NCBI GenBank assembly: GCA_027315315.1
Contig: DAHUYG010000004.1
Coordinates: forward strand, 1-58,993
Direction: 5' to 3'
Source: Acidimicrobiaceae bacterium
GTDB taxonomy: Bacteria > Actinomycetota > Acidimicrobiia > Acidimicrobiales > RAAP-2
DNA length: 58,993 nt
Position 1 is the first letter of the stretch, and the number at the start of each line of letters is the position of its first letter. The notes below the pieces were generated by a model, which was not told the DNA's origin, ran no database searches, and saw only the letters and a list, made by a program, of their open reading frames with translations. Shown here piece by piece: positions 23,257-31,184 of this stretch. The position numbers and the translations under genes were made by a program.

Positions 23257-24062
23257 GCGTCGGGACCCGGTCGCGCCGAGGCAGCGCGGCCCCGGTGGCG
23301 ATCGACCCGAGGATCCAAGAGCGCCGGCGAGCCGTCGACCGGCGCCACTCGCGCAAGCGCCGGGTGCTCGTGGGCGCCCTGGCCGCCCTCACGCTGCTCG
23401 GGGCCGGCGCCTGGCCGATCCTGCACTCGCACTTCTTCGCCGCCGAGCACATCGTCGTCACCGGCAACGTCCACACCCCGACGCCGACCGTCCTGGCCGT
23501 GGCGGGCCTGGCCGAGCACCCACCGCTCATCGACGTGCACGCCGGGGCGGCCGAGCGCGCCCTCGACGCGCTGCCCTGGGTGGCCCGGGCGACCGTCGGG
23601 GTCAACTGGCCGACCGGCGTGGCCGTCACCGTGACCGAGCGCCGCCCGGTCGCAGCGGTCCAAGAGGGCGCCAACGCCTGGGCCGAGCTCGACGCGACCG
23701 GGCGGGTGCTCGCCACGACCACCGCCGCGCCGACCCTCGTGCAGCTCACCGGCGTGCCGCGGCCCGGGGCCCCGGGCTCCACGCTCGGTGCCGCCCGCGC
23801 CCTGCTCGGCGTCGCCGCGGCGCTGCCGGTCGCGTTCAAGGCGGAGGTCTTGCGGCTCGCCCCCGCCCCGACGGGCCACGGCGTCGACCTCGCCCTCGCC
23901 GGGGGGATCGGCGTGGTCTTCGGCGCGCCGAGCCAGCTGCCGGCCAAGTTCGAGGACATCGCGTCGCTCCTGGCCGGCGCGCAGCTGGTCCCGGGCGCGG
24001 TGATCGACGTCTCGGTGCCCGACTCTCCGCTGGTGGCCAACGACGGGGCGGCCAAGGGCTGA
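23253..24062 (+). CDS. ftsQ: FtsQ/DivIB, septal membrane protein with POTRA domain
   Basis: A 269-residue single-pass protein with its C-terminus outside: a basic N-terminus (RRGSAAPVAIDPRIQERRRAV), one helix (about residues 38-55), then a POTRA domain beginning FFAAEHIVVTGNVHTPTPTVLAVAG and a beta domain (VNWPTGVAVTVTERRPVAAVQ). It links FtsL/FtsB and FtsW/FtsI in the divisome. The GTG start overlaps murB by 4 nt. It is the last gene of the overlapping block; a 216-bp gap follows before ftsZ. Confidence 0.93.
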   Translation: MSVGTRSRRGSAAPVAIDPRIQERRRAVDRRHSRKRRVLVGALAALTLLGAGAWPILHSHFFAAEHIVVTGNVHTPTPTVLAVAGLAEHPPLIDVHAGAAERALDALPWVARATVGVNWPTGVAVTVTERRPVAAVQEGANAWAELDATGRVLATTTAAPTLVQLTGVPRPGAPGSTLGAARALLGVAAALPVAFKAEVLRLAPAPTGHGVDLALAGGIGVVFGAPSQLPAKFEDIASLLAGAQLVPGAVIDVSVPDSPLVANDGAAKG

Positions 24063-24103
24063 GCGCTCCCCGGGCACGAGGCCTGGCCGGTCCCTCCCGT
24101 GGG

Positions 24104-24131
24104 TTGACCCCGGGGGTCGGGGCCCCATAGC
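24104..24131 (+). promoter_or_regulatory. Possible ftsZ promoter P1
   Basis: TTGACC (24104-24109), 16-nt spacer, CATAGC (24126-24131). Plausible housekeeping promoter about 150 bp upstream of ftsZ. A second -10-like TATCCT lies at 24202-24207 without a clear -35. Confidence 0.35.
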
Positions 24132-24139
24132 GTTGGCGA

Positions 24140-24189
24140 GCCGAAATGGCGGGCACCCTCGATCTCAGGTTGAGATCGCGCCGAAATGG
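24140..24189 (+). promoter_or_regulatory. Palindrome flanked by direct repeats upstream of ftsZ
   Basis: GATCTCA-GGT-TGAGATC (24161-24177) is a perfect 7-nt-arm inverted repeat. The decamer GCCGAAATGG occurs on both sides, at 24140-24149 and 24180-24189, exactly 40 bp apart (about four helical turns). It looks like an operator for an unidentified regulator of ftsZ. Confidence 0.5.
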
Positions 24190-24278
24190 TGCCTGGTGAA
24201 CTATCCTGACGCTCCTACGAGGGGGTGTGAGCGCATGGCAGGAAGCCTGGTACCCCGACGGCAGCACCCCAAGAACTC

Positions 24279-25388
24279 ATGACCCTCAACCCACAGACCA
24301 GCTACCTCGCGGTCATCAAGGTCGTCGGCGTCGGCGGCGGCGGCGTCAACGCCGTGAACCGCATGATCGACGCCGGGCTCCGCAACGTCGAGTTCATCGC
24401 TGCGAACACCGACGCGCAGGCGCTGCTCATGAGCGATGCCGACCTCAAGCTCGACATCGGCCGCACCCTCACCCGGGGGCTCGGGGCCGGCAGCGACCCC
24501 GAGATCGGCCGCCAGGCGGCCGAGGAGCACCGGGGCGAGATCGAAGAGGCCCTGGCCGGATCGGACATGGTCTTCATCACCGCCGGTGAGGGCGGCGGGA
24601 CCGGGACCGGCGGGGCCCCGGTTGTGGCCGAGCTCGCGAAGTCCCTCGGCGCGGTGACCATCGGCGTGGTCACCCGGCCGTTCACCTTCGAGGGTCGCAC
24701 CCGGGCCATGCAGGCCGAGAAGGGCATCCAGGCCCTGAAGGAGAAGGTCGACACGCTGATCGTCATCCCCAACGATCGGTTGCTCAGCGTCTCGAACGAG
24801 AAGACCTCGATGGTCAACGCGTTCAAGATGGCCGACGAGGTGCTCCTCCAGGGCGTGCGGGGCATCACCGACCTCATCACGGTCCCCGGCCTCATCAACA
24901 CCGACTTCGCCGACGTGAAGATGATCATGTCCAACGCCGGCACCGCCATCATGGGCATCGGCAACGCGGCGGGCGACGGCCGGGCCGTCAACGCGGCACG
25001 CGCCGCGATCACGAGTCCGCTGCTCGAGGCCTCCATCGAGGGCGCCCGGGGCATCCTGCTCAACATCGTGGGCGGCAACGACCTCGGCATCTTCGAGGTC
25101 AACGAGGCGGCCGAGATCATCCACTCGGTGGCCCACCCCGACGCCAACATCATCTTTGGCGCCGTTATCGACGAGAACATGGTCGACGAGGTGCAGGTCA
25201 CCGTCATCGCGGCCGGCTTCGAGCGCTGGGAGGGCGTCGGCCGCGCCGGCACCAAGGGCGGAGGCGGCGAGACCGGTGCGAGCGTGCTCGGCCGCGCCGC
25301 TGCGCCGGTCGACATCTTCGCCGACAGCGATGACGACGGGATCGAGATCGGTGACGACGACTTCGACGTCCCCTCCTTCCTCCGCTAG
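24279..25388 (+). CDS. ftsZ: FtsZ, tubulin-like division GTPase
   Basis: A 369-residue GTPase forming the division ring. The nucleotide-binding loops are [13 protein letters not shown] (residue 17 on) and the tubulin signature GGGTGTG (105-111); the T7 synergy loop is [11 protein letters not shown]. The linker is short and acidic, and the C-terminal peptide DVPSFLR is the usual docking site for partners such as SepF. Its own upstream region is separated from ftsQ. No ftsA is present, as normal in actinobacteria. Confidence 0.98.
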   Translation: MTLNPQTSYLAVIKVVGVGGGGVNAVNRMIDAGLRNVEFIAANTDAQALLMSDADLKLDIGRTLTRGLGAGSDPEIGRQAAEEHRGEIEEALAGSDMVFITAGEGGGTGTGGAPVVAELAKSLGAVTIGVVTRPFTFEGRTRAMQAEKGIQALKEKVDTLIVIPNDRLLSVSNEKTSMVNAFKMADEVLLQGVRGITDLITVPGLINTDFADVKMIMSNAGTAIMGIGNAAGDGRAVNAARAAITSPLLEASIEGARGILLNIVGGNDLGIFEVNEAAEIIHSVAHPDANIIFGAVIDENMVDEVQVTVIAAGFERWEGVGRAGTKGGGGETGASVLGRAAAPVDIFADSDDDGIEIGDDDFDVPSFLR

Positions 25389-25421
25389 GCCGACCGGGCA
25401 CCCCACCACCGCGCCCCGCCG

Positions 25422-26099
25422 ATGAGCGGGCCACCCGCATTCGAGCTCGCGTCGGCGCTCGGCGCCGTGCGCCGGCGCATCGAGGCGGCGGGCGGGGACC
25501 CCGAGACGGTCGGGGTGCTCGCGGTCACGAAGGGCTTCGGGCCCGACGCGGTCCAAGCAGTGCTCGACGCCGGACTGGGCGAGGTCGGCGAGAACTACGC
25601 GCAGGAGCTCCTGGCCAAGCGCGCCGCGCTCGGGGCCGCGCCGGTCGCCTGGCACTTCCTGGGCGCCATCCAGACCAACAAGATCGCCGCTCTCGGCCCC
25701 GCCGTCGCCTGCTGGCAGTCCCTCTCGAGGCGCGCCGAGGCCGAGCGGATCGCCCGGGTCGCCCCCGGCGCCCGGGTGCTCGTCCAGGTCGCCTTCTCCA
25801 CCGAGGGCGGCCGCCCCGGCTGCGAGCCGGCCGAGGTGCCGGGGCTGGTGACCGAGGCGGCGGGCCTCGGGCTCCGGGTGAGGGGGCTGATGGCCCTCGC
25901 CCCCCGCCCGCCCGAGGAGGCGAGGGCGGCCTTCCGGGTGGTGCGCGGGCTCGCCGACCGGCTCTCGCTCCCGGTGCGCTCGATGGGGATGACCGAGGAC
26001 CTCGAGCTTGCGGTGGCCGAGGGGTCGACGCTCGTGCGGGTCGGCCGGGGGCTGTTCGGGCCCCGCCCGGCTGTGGGGCCGGGGGGACCCGGTCGCTGA
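25422..26099 (+). CDS. YggS/PLPBP family pyridoxal-phosphate homeostasis protein
   Basis: A 225-residue PLP-binding protein with a single alanine-racemase-like barrel. VLAVTKGFGPDAVQAVLDAG carries the PLP lysine in VTK; GEVGENYAQELLAK, WHFLGAIQTNK, and SMGMTEDLELAVAEGSTLVRVGRGLFG (phosphate-binding) follow. It balances vitamin B6 pools and is regularly found between ftsZ and sepF. The laccase-like ylmD/pgeF gene often present in this interval is absent. Confidence 0.93.
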   Translation: MSGPPAFELASALGAVRRRIEAAGGDPETVGVLAVTKGFGPDAVQAVLDAGLGEVGENYAQELLAKRAALGAAPVAWHFLGAIQTNKIAALGPAVACWQSLSRRAEAERIARVAPGARVLVQVAFSTEGGRPGCEPAEVPGLVTEAAGLGLRVRGLMALAPRPPEEARAAFRVVRGLADRLSLPVRSMGMTEDLELAVAEGSTLVRVGRGLFGPRPAVGPGGPGR

Positions 26100-26173
26100 G
26101 CGCTCGGTGACGAAGGGGTAACGGCCTTGCGCGGGCGGGCGCTGTACGCTGTCTTTACAGGAGACATGGAACG

Positions 26174-26722
26174 GTGCCGTCATTGTTGAAGAAGACCATG
26201 GTCTACCTCGGGTTGGTCGACGACGAGTACGACGACTACGAGGACGAGTACGAGGATCGAAGGCCGCGGACGGTGACGCCGGTGGCCCGCCTGGAGACCC
26301 GGAGCCCCGACGTCGAGGACCAGGAGGCCCGTCCGGCCGCCGGCCAGTCGAGCCGGATCCGGGCCCTGCCCCGGGAGAACGGGTCCAACATCACGCCCAC
26401 GCTGCGGCCCCAGGCCGTCGCACCGGCGGCCCGGCCCACGGTGTCCGAGTCGACGCCCAAGATCGTGGCGCCGGCCCGCTTCGGGGACGCGAAGGAGATC
26501 GCCGACTGCCTGAAGGCCAACCGCCCGGTGATCGTGAACCTCCAGGTCGCCGAGCGGGACCTCCAGCGGCGCATGATCGACTTCTGCAGCGGCGTGACCT
26601 ACGCGCTGAGCGGCGAGATGGAGAAGGTCGCCGACCAGGTGTTCCTGCTCGCGCCGAGCAACGTGAAGGTCTCTGAGGAGGAGCGCCAGCGCCTCCAGGA
26701 GCGAAACTTCGGGCGTTACTGA
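26174..26722 (+). CDS. sepF: SepF, FtsZ membrane anchor
   Basis: A 182-residue division protein. The N-terminal amphipathic helix (SLLKKTMVYLGLV) binds the membrane; an acidic linker (DDEYDDYEDEYEDR) and a low-complexity stretch follow; the core SepF domain (KIVAPARFGDAKEIADCLKANRPVIVNLQ...RRMIDFCSGVTYALSGEMEKVADQVFLLAP) binds the FtsZ tail. In bacteria without FtsA it is the main FtsZ anchor. The GTG at 26174 has AGGAG about 10 nt upstream. Confidence 0.96.
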   Translation: MPSLLKKTMVYLGLVDDEYDDYEDEYEDRRPRTVTPVARLETRSPDVEDQEARPAAGQSSRIRALPRENGSNITPTLRPQAVAPAARPTVSESTPKIVAPARFGDAKEIADCLKANRPVIVNLQVAERDLQRRMIDFCSGVTYALSGEMEKVADQVFLLAPSNVKVSEEERQRLQERNFGRY

Positions 26723-26725
26723 CCC

Positions 26726-26992
26726 GTGATCGCGCGGATCCTCGCGTACGTCGTCGAGGCCTTCGTCGTGTTGCTGGTGGTGCGGGCCCTGCTCAGTTGG
26801 TTCCCGGTGCGCCCGGGCTCGGTCCTCGTGCCGATCAACCGGTCGCTCGCCATGGTCACCGAGCCGATCCTGCGGCCGGTCCGCCGCATCCTGCCGACCG
26901 TGCGCCTCGGGGGGATGGGCATCGACCTGTCGATCGTGATCGTGATCCTGGTCGCCGAGATCATCGTCATCCCGTTGCTGCTGCGCTATTGA
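26726..26992 (+). CDS. YggT family membrane protein
   Basis: An 88-residue protein with two helices (about residues 5-24 and 66-86) around the YggT motif ALLSWFPVRPGSVLVPINRSLAMVTEPILRPVRRILP. Function unsettled; a role in envelope or osmotic homeostasis is suggested elsewhere. The position after sepF is conserved in Gram-positive bacteria. GTG start 4 nt after the sepF stop. Confidence 0.9.
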   Translation: MIARILAYVVEAFVVLLVVRALLSWFPVRPGSVLVPINRSLAMVTEPILRPVRRILPTVRLGGMGIDLSIVIVILVAEIIVIPLLLRY

Positions 26993-27029
26993 GCGCCGGG
27001 CGTCCGGGGAACGCCATGGGCTCGGGCGG

Positions 27030-27035
27030 TAGAGT
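27030..27035 (+). promoter_or_regulatory. -10 box TAGAGT before divIVA, possible leaderless start
   Basis: TAGAGT ends 8 nt before the divIVA ATG at 27044; the spacer GGCGGGCC shows no clear Shine-Dalgarno sequence. Confidence 0.35.
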
Positions 27036-27043
27036 GGCGGGCC

Positions 27044-27832
27044 ATGGATAGCGGCCAGATCCCCCAGCAGCCGATCCTCGAGACGCTCCGCACCGTCGAG
27101 TTCCGCCTCGGGCTCAAGGGCTACAACGTCGACGAGGTCGACGAGTACCTGGAGAAGGCGGCGGTCGAGGCCGAGCGCCTCACCGAGCAGCTCCGCCAGA
27201 CGACCGAGCGACTGCGCCAGGCGAGCGAGCGGATCGCCAGCCTGGAGAGCGGGGCCGGCGCACCCGCCCCGGCCCCCGCGGCCTCGACGGAGGTGATCCC
27301 GGCCGCCCCACCGGCGCCCGTCCCCGCAGCGGTCGCCGACGACTCGCTCCAGCAGACCCTCATCTTGGCCCAGCGCTTCGTCGAGCAGACCAAGCGCGAG
27401 AGCGAGGCCGAGGCCGCCCGGGTCCTCACCCAGGCCGAGGACCGGGCGCGCTCGCTGCTCGCACGCGCCGAGGACGAGGCCCGCCAGCTCGTGACCGAGT
27501 CCCAGCAGCGCCTGCGCGACGAAGTGACCCGGCTCGAGGGCGCACGGGCCCAGCTGGCCACCGACGTGGAGAACATGGCCCGGCACCTCGAGTCCGAGCG
27601 GACGCGGCTGCGCACCATGCTCTCCGAGGTGTTGAAGTGGATCGAGGAGAACGTCCAGCCGGCCGAGTCGCTCATGGCGCTGCGTCCCCGGCCGGTGGAG
27701 AGCGGACGCGCGGTCGGCCGGCTGACGGCGGGGGACGAGGCGACCTCGGAGGGCTCCCTCTACGACGACGCGGCGGAGGCCGACACCGTCGCCCAGGTGC
27801 TCGATCTCCGGGGCCCCGAGGGCCGGGGCTAA
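27044..27832 (+). CDS. DivIVA-domain protein (Wag31-like)
   Basis: A 262-residue coiled-coil protein. Residues 13-45 (LRTVEFRLGLKGYNVDEVDEYLEKA) match the DivIVA N-terminal membrane-curvature domain; a coiled coil (about 45-70), an Ala/Pro linker and a second long coiled coil (about 105-200) follow. In actinobacteria such proteins mark cell poles and organise growth; position after sepF-yggT supports that. The ordinary actinobacterial polar factor is the best guess; function here is inferred. Confidence 0.88.
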   Translation: MDSGQIPQQPILETLRTVEFRLGLKGYNVDEVDEYLEKAAVEAERLTEQLRQTTERLRQASERIASLESGAGAPAPAPAASTEVIPAAPPAPVPAAVADDSLQQTLILAQRFVEQTKRESEAEAARVLTQAEDRARSLLARAEDEARQLVTESQQRLRDEVTRLEGARAQLATDVENMARHLESERTRLRTMLSEVLKWIEENVQPAESLMALRPRPVESGRAVGRLTAGDEATSEGSLYDDAAEADTVAQVLDLRGPEGRG

Positions 27833-27865
27833 CCGGGAACGCCGAGGGGCCCTCGGGCCCAGCAC

Positions 27866-27909
27866 CGCCGCCGGGAAGTTTTGTAGGGCCGGCGGCGTTC
27901 CAGTATCGT
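27866..27909 (+). promoter_or_regulatory. Promoter straddled by inverted repeat, upstream of the DksA-like gene
   Basis: -35 TTGTAG (27881-27886), 17-nt spacer, -10 TATCGT (27904-27909). The -35 sits in the loop of a perfect 9-nt-arm inverted repeat (CGCCGCCGG 27866-27874, CCGGCGGCG 27889-27897). The right arm region can also pair with GAACGCCG at 27837-27844. Operator or alternative-structure leader. Confidence 0.45.
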
Positions 27910-27983
27910 CACGCCCCCTTGGCCGCGCGGTCGCCCGCCAAAGAGGAGCGATTGCGCGGGCCCCAGGCCCGGAGGAGGACCAG

Positions 27984-28682
27984 ATGACCCCACCGAGCAG
28001 GGCCGGCGCGACGGGCGCCAAGAAGGCGGCGAAGGCACCGGCCAAGAAGGCCGCCGCAACCAAGGCGCCGGCCAAGAAGGCGACCAAGGCGTCGGTCGCG
28101 ACCAAGGCGGCGGCCAAGAGGGCCGCCGCAACCAAGGCGCCGGCGAAGAAGACCGCCCCGGCCGCCAGGGCACAGGTCGCGACCAAGGCACCGGCCAAGA
28201 AGGCCGCCCCGGCCGCCAGGGCACCGGTCGCGACCAAGGCGCCGGCCAAGAAGGCCGCCCCCGAGAAGAAGGCCCCGGCCCGCGCCAAGGCGCCGATCGG
28301 GCCCTACGCCGACGACCCGAAGTTCTTGGAGGAGCAGCGGGTCATCCTCCTCTCCGAGCGCTCGGTGTACCAGGGGCAGGCCGAGGCGCTGAAGGCCGAA
28401 GCCGACTCGCTCGCCCAAGAGCGCGAGCCCGGTGACGTGCAGTTCGACGAGGAGTCGGGCGAGGGCGGCACGGTGACCGTCGACCGCGAGCGGGACCTCG
28501 CGCTGAGCGCCCAGGCGCTCGCCGCCGTCGAGGAGATCGAGGCGTCCCTCGAGCGGATCACGAAGAAGACCTACGGCGCGTGCGAGCGCTGCCACCAGCC
28601 GATCATGAAGGCGCGCCTGCGGGCCCTGCCCTACGCGCGGCTGTGCGTGGCGTGCAAGAGCGGGGGGCTGTCCCGCCGCTGA
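27984..28682 (+). CDS. DksA/TraR-like zinc-finger protein with histone H1-like tail
   Basis: A 232-residue protein in two parts. Residues about 11-105 are a low-complexity Lys/Ala/Pro region of AKKA and KAPAKK repeats, like histone H1 or bacterial H1-like proteins, expected to bind DNA or RNA without sequence specificity. Residues about 105-232 form a DksA/TraR-type domain: a helical hairpin (FLEEQRVILLSERSVYQGQAEAL, later ALSAQALAAVEEIEASLERI) and a C4 zinc finger, CERC-17 residues-CVAC. DksA proteins bind the RNA polymerase secondary channel. AGGAGGA precedes the ATG. Similar fusions exist in other actinobacteria. Confidence 0.88.
   Translation: MTPPSRAGATGAKKAAKAPAKKAAATKAPAKKATKASVATKAAAKRAAATKAPAKKTAPAARAQVATKAPAKKAAPAARAPVATKAPAKKAAPEKKAPARAKAPIGPYADDPKFLEEQRVILLSERSVYQGQAEALKAEADSLAQEREPGDVQFDEESGEGGTVTVDRERDLALSAQALAAVEEIEASLERITKKTYGACERCHQPIMKARLRALPYARLCVACKSGGLSRR
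28018..28290 (+). repeat. Coding Lys/Ala repeat region
   Basis: Imperfect tandem repeats of units related to AAGGCGCCGGCCAAGAAG, encoding the AKKA/KAPAKK tail of the DksA-like protein. The repeat number probably varies between strains. Confidence 0.7.
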
Positions 28683-28690
28683 GCGGCGGG
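28672..28690 (+). terminator. GC-rich hairpin at the stop of the DksA-like gene
   Basis: CCCGCCGCT-G-AGCGGCGGG, 9-nt perfect arms over the stop codon, 8 bp before lspA. It has no T tract, so it may act as a weak terminator, an mRNA-stabilising hairpin, or by chance hide the lspA ribosome-binding site. Confidence 0.3.
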
Positions 28691-28698
28691 GAAGCTGC

Positions 28699-29187
28699 GT
28701 GGTGAGGTCGGCGGCGACCCGGGGGAGCACCCGGCGTCGGATCCTGGTCACGGCCGCCGTCGCAGCGCTCGTCGTCGCCGCCGACCAGGTGACCAAGTCG
28801 CTCGCCCTCGAGCATCTGCACGGCCCCACCCACCTGCTCGGACCGCTCGGGCTCTCGCTCACCTTCAATTCGGGCGCCGCCTTCAGCCTCTTCAGCGGGT
28901 CGAGCGGGGTGATCGTGGCCGTGGCACTCGTCCTGGTCGCGCTGCTCGGCCTGGTGGCGCTGCGCTCGGCCAGCGGCGCGCTGTCGGTCGCGATTGGGCT
29001 CATCTTGGGTGGTGCGGTCTCCAACCTCGGCGACCGGATCTTCCGCTCGCACCACGGCGCGGTCGAGGACTTCATCACGCTCAGCCACTGGCCGACCTTC
29101 AACGTGGCCGACGCGAGCATCACGGTCGGTGCGGTGCTCGTCGCACTGCTCGTGCTCCTCGGGCGGGCCGCGCCCTCGTCGCGGTGA
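28699..29187 (+). CDS. lspA: LspA, lipoprotein signal peptidase (signal peptidase II)
   Basis: A 162-residue membrane aspartyl protease cutting signal peptides of lipoproteins. Four helices are seen. Family boxes: AADQVTKSLA, FNSGAAFSLF, GGAVSNLGDRIF with the first catalytic Asp, and FNVADASI with the second. GTG start (28699 or 28702). The end overlaps rluD by 4 nt. Confidence 0.95.
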   Translation: MVRSAATRGSTRRRILVTAAVAALVVAADQVTKSLALEHLHGPTHLLGPLGLSLTFNSGAAFSLFSGSSGVIVAVALVLVALLGLVALRSASGALSVAIGLILGGAVSNLGDRIFRSHHGAVEDFITLSHWPTFNVADASITVGAVLVALLVLLGRAAPSSR

Positions 29188-30137
29188 GCGGCCCCCCCGA
29201 GACCCTCAGGGTCGAGGTGCCGGCGGCGCTCGACGGCGTCCGGCTGGACCGCGCCGTCGCCCTGCTGCGCGGGCTGTCACGGAGCGCCGTGCGCTCGCTC
29301 GTGGAGGCGGGTGGGGTCCGAGTTGACGGCGTGGTCCAGCCGCGGGGTTCGGCCCTGCTCGCGACCGGCGGGCGCCTCGAGATCGACGGGGTCGCCCCCG
29401 AGGTCCCGGTGCTCGAGGCCGACCCGGGCGTCGCCTTCGACGTCGTGGAGTCCGACGAGGACGTGGTGGTCGTGGACAAGCCCTGGGACCTCGTGGTCCA
29501 CCCGGGGGCCGGGCACCGCTCGGGCACCCTGGCCGGAGGCGTCCTCGCCCGGTTCCCCGACGTCGGCCGGCTGGCCGCCGAGGGGCTCTGCCCGCCCGAG
29601 CGGCCCGGGATCGTGCACCGGCTCGACCGGGGCACCTCTGGCCTCCTGGTCGTGGCGAGGAGCCCGCGTGCGCTCGCTTCCCTCGGCGCCCAGATGGCCG
29701 CGCACGGCGCCGACCGTCGCTACGCGGCGCTGGTGGGGGGGATCGTGGCCGACGACCGGGGGATCGTCGACGCCCCGCTCGGGCGCTCGGTGCGGCGACC
29801 GACCCAGATGGCGGTGTCGGCCTCCGGGCGAGAGGCACGGACCTCCTATGTGGTGCTGGCCCGCTACCCGGCGACCCGCAGCACCCTGGTGGCCCTGGCA
29901 CTCGACACCGGCCGGACCCACCAGATCAGGGTGCACATGGCGGCGATCGGGCACCCGGTGGTGGGCGACGATCGCTACGGGGAGCGCAGCTCGGGGCTTG
30001 GACGCGGGCGGTTCTTCCTCCACGCGTACTCGCTCGCCTTCGACCACCCGGCCGACGGCCGGCGGGTCACGTACCGCTCCGAGCTGCCCGCCGACCTGGC
30101 GGCGATGCTCCCGGAGCCCCCGGTGCTGCCGGGGTAG
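29184..30137 (+). CDS. rluD: RluD-family 23S rRNA pseudouridine synthase
   Basis: A 317-residue RNA-modifying enzyme. An N-terminal S4-like RNA-binding segment (VRLDRAVALLRGLSRSAVRSLVEAGGVRVDG) precedes the RluA-class catalytic domain, with VVDKPWDLVVHPG, GIVHRLDRGTSGLLVVAR carrying the catalytic Asp, and TGRTHQIRVHMAAIGHPVVGDDRYG. The uridines modified are probably helix 69 of 23S rRNA, by family analogy. The 3' end faces the sigma factor gene with a single base between stops. Confidence 0.92.
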   Translation: MSGPPETLRVEVPAALDGVRLDRAVALLRGLSRSAVRSLVEAGGVRVDGVVQPRGSALLATGGRLEIDGVAPEVPVLEADPGVAFDVVESDEDVVVVDKPWDLVVHPGAGHRSGTLAGGVLARFPDVGRLAAEGLCPPERPGIVHRLDRGTSGLLVVARSPRALASLGAQMAAHGADRRYAALVGGIVADDRGIVDAPLGRSVRRPTQMAVSASGREARTSYVVLARYPATRSTLVALALDTGRTHQIRVHMAAIGHPVVGDDRYGERSSGLGRGRFFLHAYSLAFDHPADGRRVTYRSELPADLAAMLPEPPVLPG

Positions 30138-30138
30138 A

Positions 30139-30975
30139 TCAGGCGGCGCGGTGCGCGCCGACGACGGCCTCGTCGCGCAGCAATGTGGCGAGGCCCTCCT
30201 CCTCGGCCCGGCGGACCCGGCGCACCCCCACGCCGAGGCGCTCGGCGGTCACCTGCAGCGAGGCCGGGGAGGCACCGTCGAACCCGAAGCGCATGCGCAG
30301 CACGTCGCGCTGGAGCTCGGGCAGGCGGTCCACGGCGTCGCGCACCTTGTCGAAGACGATGCGCTCCTCGACGTCCTCGCTCCAGTTGGAGGCGTCGGGG
30401 GCCACGAGGTCCCCGAGCGAGGTCGTCGAGTCGACCGCTGCGGGCTGGTCGAGGCTGGCCGAGACCCGGGCCGAGCTCTCGAGCGCCTCGCGCTCGTCGG
30501 CGGTCATGCCGGTCGCCTCGTCGAGCTCGGCGGCCGTCGGGGCGCGGCCGAGCTGGCCCGTGAGCTCCGCCGTCACGCCCTCCAGGCGCTGCAGGCGCTC
30601 GCCCACCTCGAGGGGCAGGCGGATGATCCGGCCGTGCTGCTGGACGGCCCGCTGGAGCGCCTGGCGGATCCACCAGGTGGCATAGGTGGAGAAGCGAAAG
30701 CCGCGCTCCCAGTCGAACTTCTCGACGGCCCGGATCAGCCCGAAGGTGCCCTCCTGGACGAGATCGGCCATGTCGACGCCGCGGTCCTTGTAGCGCCGGG
30801 CCCAGTGGACCACGAGGCGCAGGTTGGCGGCCACCATCTCGCGCTTGGCCGCCTCGTCGCCGGCCGCGACCCGCTTGGCCAGCTCGAGCTGGCCCTCGTA
30901 GTCGGGCATCGGGTGCTGCTCGAGGTCTCTCAGCAGCAATCCGAGGCTGTCAGTCACAGGTGCGCTCTGGGGCAT
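30139..30975 (-). CDS. Sigma-70 family RNA polymerase sigma factor (group 2-like)
   Basis: A 278-residue sigma factor without region 1.1. Region 1.2 ([28 protein letters not shown]), region 2 ([60 protein letters not shown]), region 3 ([18 protein letters not shown]) and region 4 ([17 protein letters not shown]) are present. Region 2.3-2.4 is almost the consensus, so a housekeeping-like -10 is expected. The region 4.2 recognition helix reads [16 protein letters not shown] instead of the usual R(E)RVRQIE, suggesting altered -35 contact. Stress role is guessed from group 2 membership. Confidence 0.9.
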   Translation of the reverse strand: MPQSAPVTDSLGLLLRDLEQHPMPDYEGQLELAKRVAAGDEAAKREMVAANLRLVVHWARRYKDRGVDMADLVQEGTFGLIRAVEKFDWERGFRFSTYATWWIRQALQRAVQQHGRIIRLPLEVGERLQRLEGVTAELTGQLGRAPTAAELDEATGMTADEREALESSARVSASLDQPAAVDSTTSLGDLVAPDASNWSEDVEERIVFDKVRDAVDRLPELQRDVLRMRFGFDGASPASLQVTAERLGVGVRRVRRAEEEGLATLLRDEAVVGAHRAA

Positions 30976-31184
30976 CGACGATCACCGTCTTCGGTCTGCT
31001 TGTCTTCGGTCGCTCCATGCCTCCATGATCCGTCGGCGCTGTGACAGATCAGGGGCCGGTTCGACCGCTTACGGTCCTTTTCAACGCTGTTCACCGCTGG
31101 TCCATTCCGACCCATCGGGCCTGGCCCCGGTCGAGCCACGGCCGCCGAGTTGCGGCACCGGCCGACCGGTGGTCTCCTGAACGT

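Noticed and set aside
28018-28290. Tandem AAG/GCC-rich repeats resembling a satellite or CRISPR-like array
   Set aside because: The repeats are in frame, irregular, without unique spacers, and encode the Lys/Ala tail of the DksA-like protein.
30987-31027. Decamer GTCTTCGGTC twice (15 bp apart) and CTCCATGC/CTCCATGA tandem upstream of the sigma factor
   Set aside because: Short, no symmetry and no link to promoter boxes; not distinguishable from chance.
31063-31080. GACCG-CTTA-CGGTC hairpin followed by CTTTT as a terminator
   Set aside because: Only 5 bp of stem and a short T run, and it lies in a divergent region where no transcript needs to end.
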